A stretch of 64,000 nt of DNA from Tetrastigma voinierianum (taxonomy: Eukaryota > Streptophyta > Magnoliopsida > Vitales > Vitaceae): NCBI GenBank assembly GCA_016808115.1, contig JAEQBH010000287.1, positions 1,116,001 through 1,180,000 of the forward strand. Direction: 5' to 3'. The position numbers were made by a program, and so were the translations under genes. The notes below the pieces were generated by a model. That model worked only from the letters and a program-made list of their open reading frames with translations. It was not told where the DNA came from and did not search any database. Positions 59,036 to 64,000 of this stretch are shown here, piece by piece (the stretch's first letter is position 1; every line of letters begins with the position of its first letter).

Positions 59036-60719
59036 TGAAAGTTGATTATGATTTAGCAAATTAACCAAGATGGGGGTGAATTGGTTTTCTCAAAAACTTT
59101 TTGCAACTCAATAAGAAATCTACAAATTTAACTATAAAGACATTAAATAAAGTGATATAGAGTAGAGAAATCAAACTCCGGATTTATAGTGGTTCGGCAC
59201 ACCCTTGCCTAAGTCCACTTCTCCTCAACCTTCAACCGGTGAGGGTTCCACTAGTTTCAAGCTCCAACTCGAGCTTATTCCTTTTACACTTGTATTTTGG
59301 CTCCAATGGAAATTTTATAAATCCTTCAAGCTAATCACACTTGAAGCCTTCTTTAATGCTCAATGAGACTCTCACTCTCTAGCTCTCAAGATGGATCAAA
59401 TACAACTCATGCTTATGATGAATACAAAGGTCCACTCTCAAATATTCAAGTTAAATGAATGCACCAAGAATCTAGATTGAGAATTAATTAGCAAGAGAAA
59501 TGGTGGTTGAGAGAAAAAAATGCAACAAGTCTCATGGCAATAAATGATCCCTAACTAAGAATTTATAGGGGTGAAAACTTGGGTAGCATTCCGTACCCAA
59601 CTAGTCAATCGGTTCCATTAATAAACTAGTCGTTGTGCATTTAATGCACTATAGGTGTCCGTTGATATGATTTCTTTCTTGACCATTTTACGGCTAATTA
59701 AACCATTTGATCGATTGAGGAAGTTTGACCGTTTAATAGCCCGATTGGCCATTTACGCTTCCGGCCGATTCATAAAAATGAAGTCATACCTTTATGGACC
59801 CAAACAAATGACATTACACTCTCGACTTGTTGCAACCAAGCGTGGGTTTGCTATTGAATTAGTGCAGGTAGCTGGACAGTAAAATGCAAACTAATCTGGA
59901 TGACTGGGCGGCTCGACCGGTGCTGTTAGAAAGCGGCCTTTTGGTCCATTTCAACTCCTTTTCGCTACAAATCAATTTCTAACTTTAAATAACTCATTTA
60001 ACCATATTTTAAACTCCAAATAACTAATATTTGATGATTAAACATGTGTTTTAAAATATTAATCAATTTAAAGTCAAACCGAGTTTAAATCACAAAGTAT
60101 GAAAAGAAATAAAAAGGCCTCGAAATAGTCACTGAGTTCTTTGATTCAAATCAATTTCGACCATAAAAACACTTTGCATATTTGAAACTTTAAATGCCTA
60201 GGTTTGATGCTCATACTCGAGTTTTCAAAATATATTCAATTCGAACCATGTCGAGTTATGAAGAATATGCATGTAAAAGATGATATTCCCTTAAGTGCAC
60301 CAATGCATTCATCTTACATAGATTCCTAAGCTTACAAAATCTTCACTTCATGCTTGGGCTTGGAGTCTTGGTTACTTGTCATTTTTTATTTGAAATCTTG
60401 GTTCTTTGATTTAGTGAACTTGACTTCCAAGACCTTGATCAAATATACTATTGTCATCTTAACCTTGGAATATCTTCATTTGATGCTTGACCAATTTCAA
60501 CCTATCACTCAACTCAAAGTTAACCATTAGTAACCAATAACCTTGGTTTGTTATCATCAAAACCTCAATTAGAAGTACCTTGAGCTAACAATCCCTACTC
60601 TGACACAATGTGCACCTTTATAAGCTATAATAAAAGACGCTATATATCCTTAAACTAAAGACTATCTGATGATGTAAAGGGAAGTAGTCACTACTAATTT
60701 AACATGTAATTTTGTGACA
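59036..60719 (-). repeat. 5' LTR of SIRE-like element
   Basis: A 1684-bp LTR on the minus strand, TGTCACAAAATTACATG at 60719 to ...CAACTTTCA at 59036, next to the PBS and gag. The 'gtgaattggttttctcaaaaacttttt' text at the inner end is familiar from SIRE-type elements. Its outer 1.1 kb is repeated at 37360-38454. Confidence 0.8.
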
Positions 60720-60722
60720 CCC

Positions 60723-63480
60723 TGATGAGTAAAAAAAACTCATTGATTTTTAATCCATTTTTCTTATTAGTGTTCCAATGTAATTACTTATTCTTATATT
60801 TGAATGTGGAATTTACCAAATTTATAACATTTTCTGATTTGTATAGAAGAAGGTAGAATTCGATGAAACCCGAAGAAAACGAGATAATGGCCGGTATTGG
60901 TCATTCAGACGATTGGTCGCGACGAGGAATTCATCGGTGTGAGTTTTTAGATCGCGACGTTGATAATCGTGCGACAAACGCCAAGACAAATGCTTCAAGT
61001 GTGTCACAACATCCTTGTGATCAGTTGTGAGAGAGAAAAATTTAAGATTACCTGGCTTGATAGCCGCGACGAATGGAGAATCGAGGTCGCGACGCAGAAA
61101 AGTTTCGAAAACTTCAGGTCGTGACGGAGGATTTGATGTCCGCGACGAGGAATTGTTGCTAAATGGACAACAAGAAAGTCTGCACAAAGACAGTTTGTTG
61201 TTGCGACAAGAATATAAAGACAGAGACACTAGTGAGATTGTGACATGGTTTCATGTGCGAACATTAAAATGGGCCCCGAATAGTTGAGCATGTTTGTATT
61301 CAGTTTGAACAATATTTATGACGAGAACACTAAGGTAGAAGGGCTACCCTTTGGTCGTGACACTTCTAAGTTGCGACGAAAAGAAGCGAATTGATTGGCT
61401 ATTTGTGAAGAGCGGTGGCGACATGGCACGAAGGTCGCGACGAGGAATTGCAAGTAAAAAGAAATGACCTTGTTGCGACCTAATTTCTATGTCGTGACAA
61501 GAACATAAATAGATCAACAATTGGAGTCCCAACTTGCATGAAGGCAGAAAACAAGAAATGATGTTGCAACATGAAAGGGAGTTTGTATTTAGATCAGGTG
61601 GCTTAGCAAAGTAGTGTGCGTGACATGAAAAAGTTATGTGCGACACAAGATTCAATAAAAGGAAAGATAGTTAGGTCGCGACATGAAATTGTGTTGCGAC
61701 CTGAGCACTAGAGACAAAGAGAGAAAAAGTTGTCGCGACGAGTCCCAAAGGGCTGTGCAGCAAAGTGATGGAGAGCTGCGACGAGGAAACTTGGTCGCGA
61801 CATAATTTAGCAGGGAAGAAAGAAATGAAGTCCTTGATATGAAGAGCTTGAGGTGCCCAACACAAATGCACAGAGCAGAAAATGTAAGTGCAACAAGAGT
61901 CACTTCCTGCAGCAACTAAACGTGATTCTGCTTTGTAATTGAGTGCAAGTACGCAGCATGATGATTCTGGGAAAAAATCTTAAGTAGCGGGGACAACGAG
62001 TTTTGATCAGACACCTGCTGACCAACAAAGAGAGTCGAGGGAGTAGTTGCGACAAGGAATTCATGTGACCACCAACCAGCGAAGAAGCTGAAAAGAACAA
62101 TGTCGTGACAGAGGACATCAGGTCGCGACTCAATATTGCAAAAACAAGGCCAAAGAATGTCGCGACAGGCCTCTGAGGTCGCGACCTGAACAGCAAGTTA
62201 GGCCATTAAAATTAGGGAAATCCACCTGGAGCCTTAGAATCAAGCCCAATTACTGGAAATGTATAAATAGGAGTTCTTGTGTCAGTAACAACAGCTCTCC
62301 GGGAACCCAGATCCTTGGGGTGAAGAAGACTCAATTGTATAATTTTAGAGTAGATTTTTTTCTTTTATTTTCTTTTCTTTTCTAGATCTGAACCAGTAAC
62401 TTGTTCATAATGTTGAAGCTGAATTTAATCTTTCATTTTCTTCTCCAATTTATGCCTGAAATTAATGGAATCCAGACCAATTTTGGAATTCGTTTCTTAT
62501 CAGTTAATTTCAACTACTGTTGGTGTATTTTATCAATGCTCCATTGTCGTTGTGATGCAGTTTTGATGAGCACAGCTTCCACTAACTTGGATTTGTTGTT
62601 AGTTACAATCTTTTCTGCATAGATTAGAGAGAAGTACACAGTGAGATTTGTTGATGATGTTGTTCTTCAAATTGATTGTTCCCAATAGTAATTATCAGTA
62701 TCCTTTCAGGGCCCCACATTTCATCTCTGATTTCCAGGAGGCCCTCTGAGTGACACAGAGATGGAGATTCTTGAGAGCTTTGAACATTCAATTTGTGGGT
62801 ATGCTTGAGAGTTCACTTAGATAAATTTCCATTTAACTCAGTTGAAATTGGAGGGGATGATTTATCAATTTAAATAATTAGAGATTTCACCTTAATCTGA
62901 TGGAAAGGTCTTGATCTTGTGTTAGCTGAGATATAATCATGGAAAGAGAAAATTCCATCAGATCTAAAGGAAGAGTCATAAACCATTGTGTAGAGGTTTT
63001 GTAATGACCCAGACTTGGGATGAAATAGATCTTAAGAAATGGGTATGAAGTGTTGAGAGCTGAAAAATACGGATCTTATAAAAGTCATTGAGATACAAGT
63101 AATGATGAGTCCCATGTCTTTGAAAGAAGTAGGGACCTCTAATTAGTGAATTGATTGAGAAGATCAATGGATTATAATGCAGAAATTGATTGTTCCACAG
63201 TAGTTTCATATCAGTGTCCATTTCTAGTAGAGAATTGATTCAGTCCAGTTATTTTGTTTGTTTAATTCAAATTTTCTTTTAATTAGATAAATATAATATA
63301 AGTATGATCACCCCATATCTTTTTAATTCAGTTTTTTCTTTACAAGGAGATGCAAATAGTGTGGATCTTGAGTAGTTAGGGTAGTTGATTTTAAAATTCT
63401 TGTCAATCTACGAGGAATGATATACGGACTTACGTCGAATTTTTACTACTTGTATGACACACATTGCGCTTGCAGTAATA
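60723..63480 (+). repeat. Athila-like LTR
   Basis: Starts TGATGAGTAAAAAAAACTC, directly against the SIRE-like LTR. Palindrome array at 60910-62187, TATAAATA at 62262-62269, CT-rich tract at about 62355-62385, the shared 'tttccaggaggccctctgag' block at about 62733, and 'cattgcgcttgcagtaat' near 63460. The right end is approximate. The short frame at 62401-62622 has no family resemblance. Confidence 0.7.
60910..62187. repeat. TCGCGAC array in U3 of Athila-like LTR
   Basis: More than twenty copies of GGTCGCGAC, TTGCGAC or TGTCGCGACA. Exact TGTCGCGACA is at 62158-62167. The final site is a 12-bp palindrome AGGTCGCGACCT at 62176-62187, about 75 bp before the TATA box. Confidence 0.9.
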
Positions 63481-64000
63481 CAAGACTAAACCCATTTTAT
63501 AATTTCAAGAACATGAGCACTTTCTGCTTTTCAAACAATTGGCTCAATTTTGGTCCATTATGGGGCGCCAAGACTCGATGGGGCATTAAAATTGAGTGGT
63601 TTGAGTATCTATACATAAACGAATGACAAGTTTTATTGTGTAGATTTAGGGGTTGAAAGGATTTAAATAAACCAATATTCTGACAAAAGAGAGAAATGTT
63701 AATTTGTACATTTTTCTTTATTTCATAAAAGAAATTCACAAAAATAGTTTCGACAGTAGTGGCTGAATAAGCTACTGATCTTTTAGAGAGCTTAAAGAAT
63801 ATATGACTTTAATCTATTTGTTCGATTGATCTCGATATGTTTCCATTTCGAGAAGTTACATTTCGCTGCAGGAAGCAGAATGGGATCTGTTTCCATAGAT
63901 ACGAATTGGAAAGAACAGTGGGGAACTTAGGAAGGAGTCGGAAGTCACGAAACAACAATTAAAGGCCCGGATGAAAGAATGGGTCGGGACCGGTTGAAGA
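63481..64000 (+). other. Probable Athila-like leader, unresolved
   Basis: Sequence past the LTR-like region, up to the window edge. A 'ggggcgccaag' string at about 63562 could be a decayed PBS. No coding match seen. Confidence 0.35.

Noticed and set aside
1..64000. tRNA or rRNA genes
   Set aside because: Only short PBS sequences complementary to tRNA 3' ends were seen. No cloverleaf or rRNA-like block was recognised by eye.

Overview
The window looks like repeat-dense nuclear DNA of a flowering plant, probably intergenic heterochromatin. The support is direct: Ty3/gypsy chromovirus (Del/Tekay-like), Athila-like and Ty1/copia (SIRE-like and a short-LTR family) retrotransposon remnants cover most of it, LTRs are kilobases long, coding frames are broken by stops and frameshifts, and the only gene that is not transposon-derived is a small intron-containing cysteine-rich defensin-like gene. 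I cannot name the species from the sequence. Lineage names rest on remembered motif similarity and should be read as lineage-level calls.

Layout. 1-3.9 kb: 3' end of a plus-strand Tekay-like element and its 3' LTR. 3.9-5.0 kb: an unassigned LTR (minus) abutting a short copia LTR that carries both a PPT and a PBS. 5.0-16.35 kb: a minus-strand Tekay-like element (5' LTR, PBS, gag, protease, RT, RNase H, integrase), interrupted at about 6-9.2 kb by unclassified DNA with another LTR, and ending in a truncated 3' LTR. 16.36-34.0 kb: a nested pair. A plus-strand Athila-like element with 2.9-kb LTRs (16999-19943 and 29855-32823) sits inside the gag/protease region of an older minus-strand Athila-like element whose halves flank it. 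34.0-40.6 kb: Tekay-like LTRs and a truncated SIRE-like LTR. 40.6-46.3 kb: an AT-rich island with the defensin-like gene and, just downstream, a solo LTR with a perfect 5-bp target-site duplication. 46.3-64 kb: Athila 3' sequence, more Tekay-like LTRs in both orientations, a deleted Tekay element (LTR joined to integrase), Athila LTR halves, a SIRE-like gag with its 5' LTR, and a final Athila-like LTR.

The most unusual signal is the 10-bp palindrome TGTCGCGACA and its variants. It forms dense arrays in the U3 of four Athila-like LTRs, each array ending about 60-75 bp upstream of a TATAAATA box. It recurs in the LTR of an unrelated-lineage Tekay-like element and in an internal spacer of the Athila-like element. 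Two or three other repeats in the window carry arrays of different short CG-containing palindromes.

No transposon gene here appears intact. The defensin-like gene has an in-frame stop and an intron-phase mismatch that one missing base would explain. Much of the divergence between repeat copies is by short indels, so decay and residual consensus error both need to be considered.
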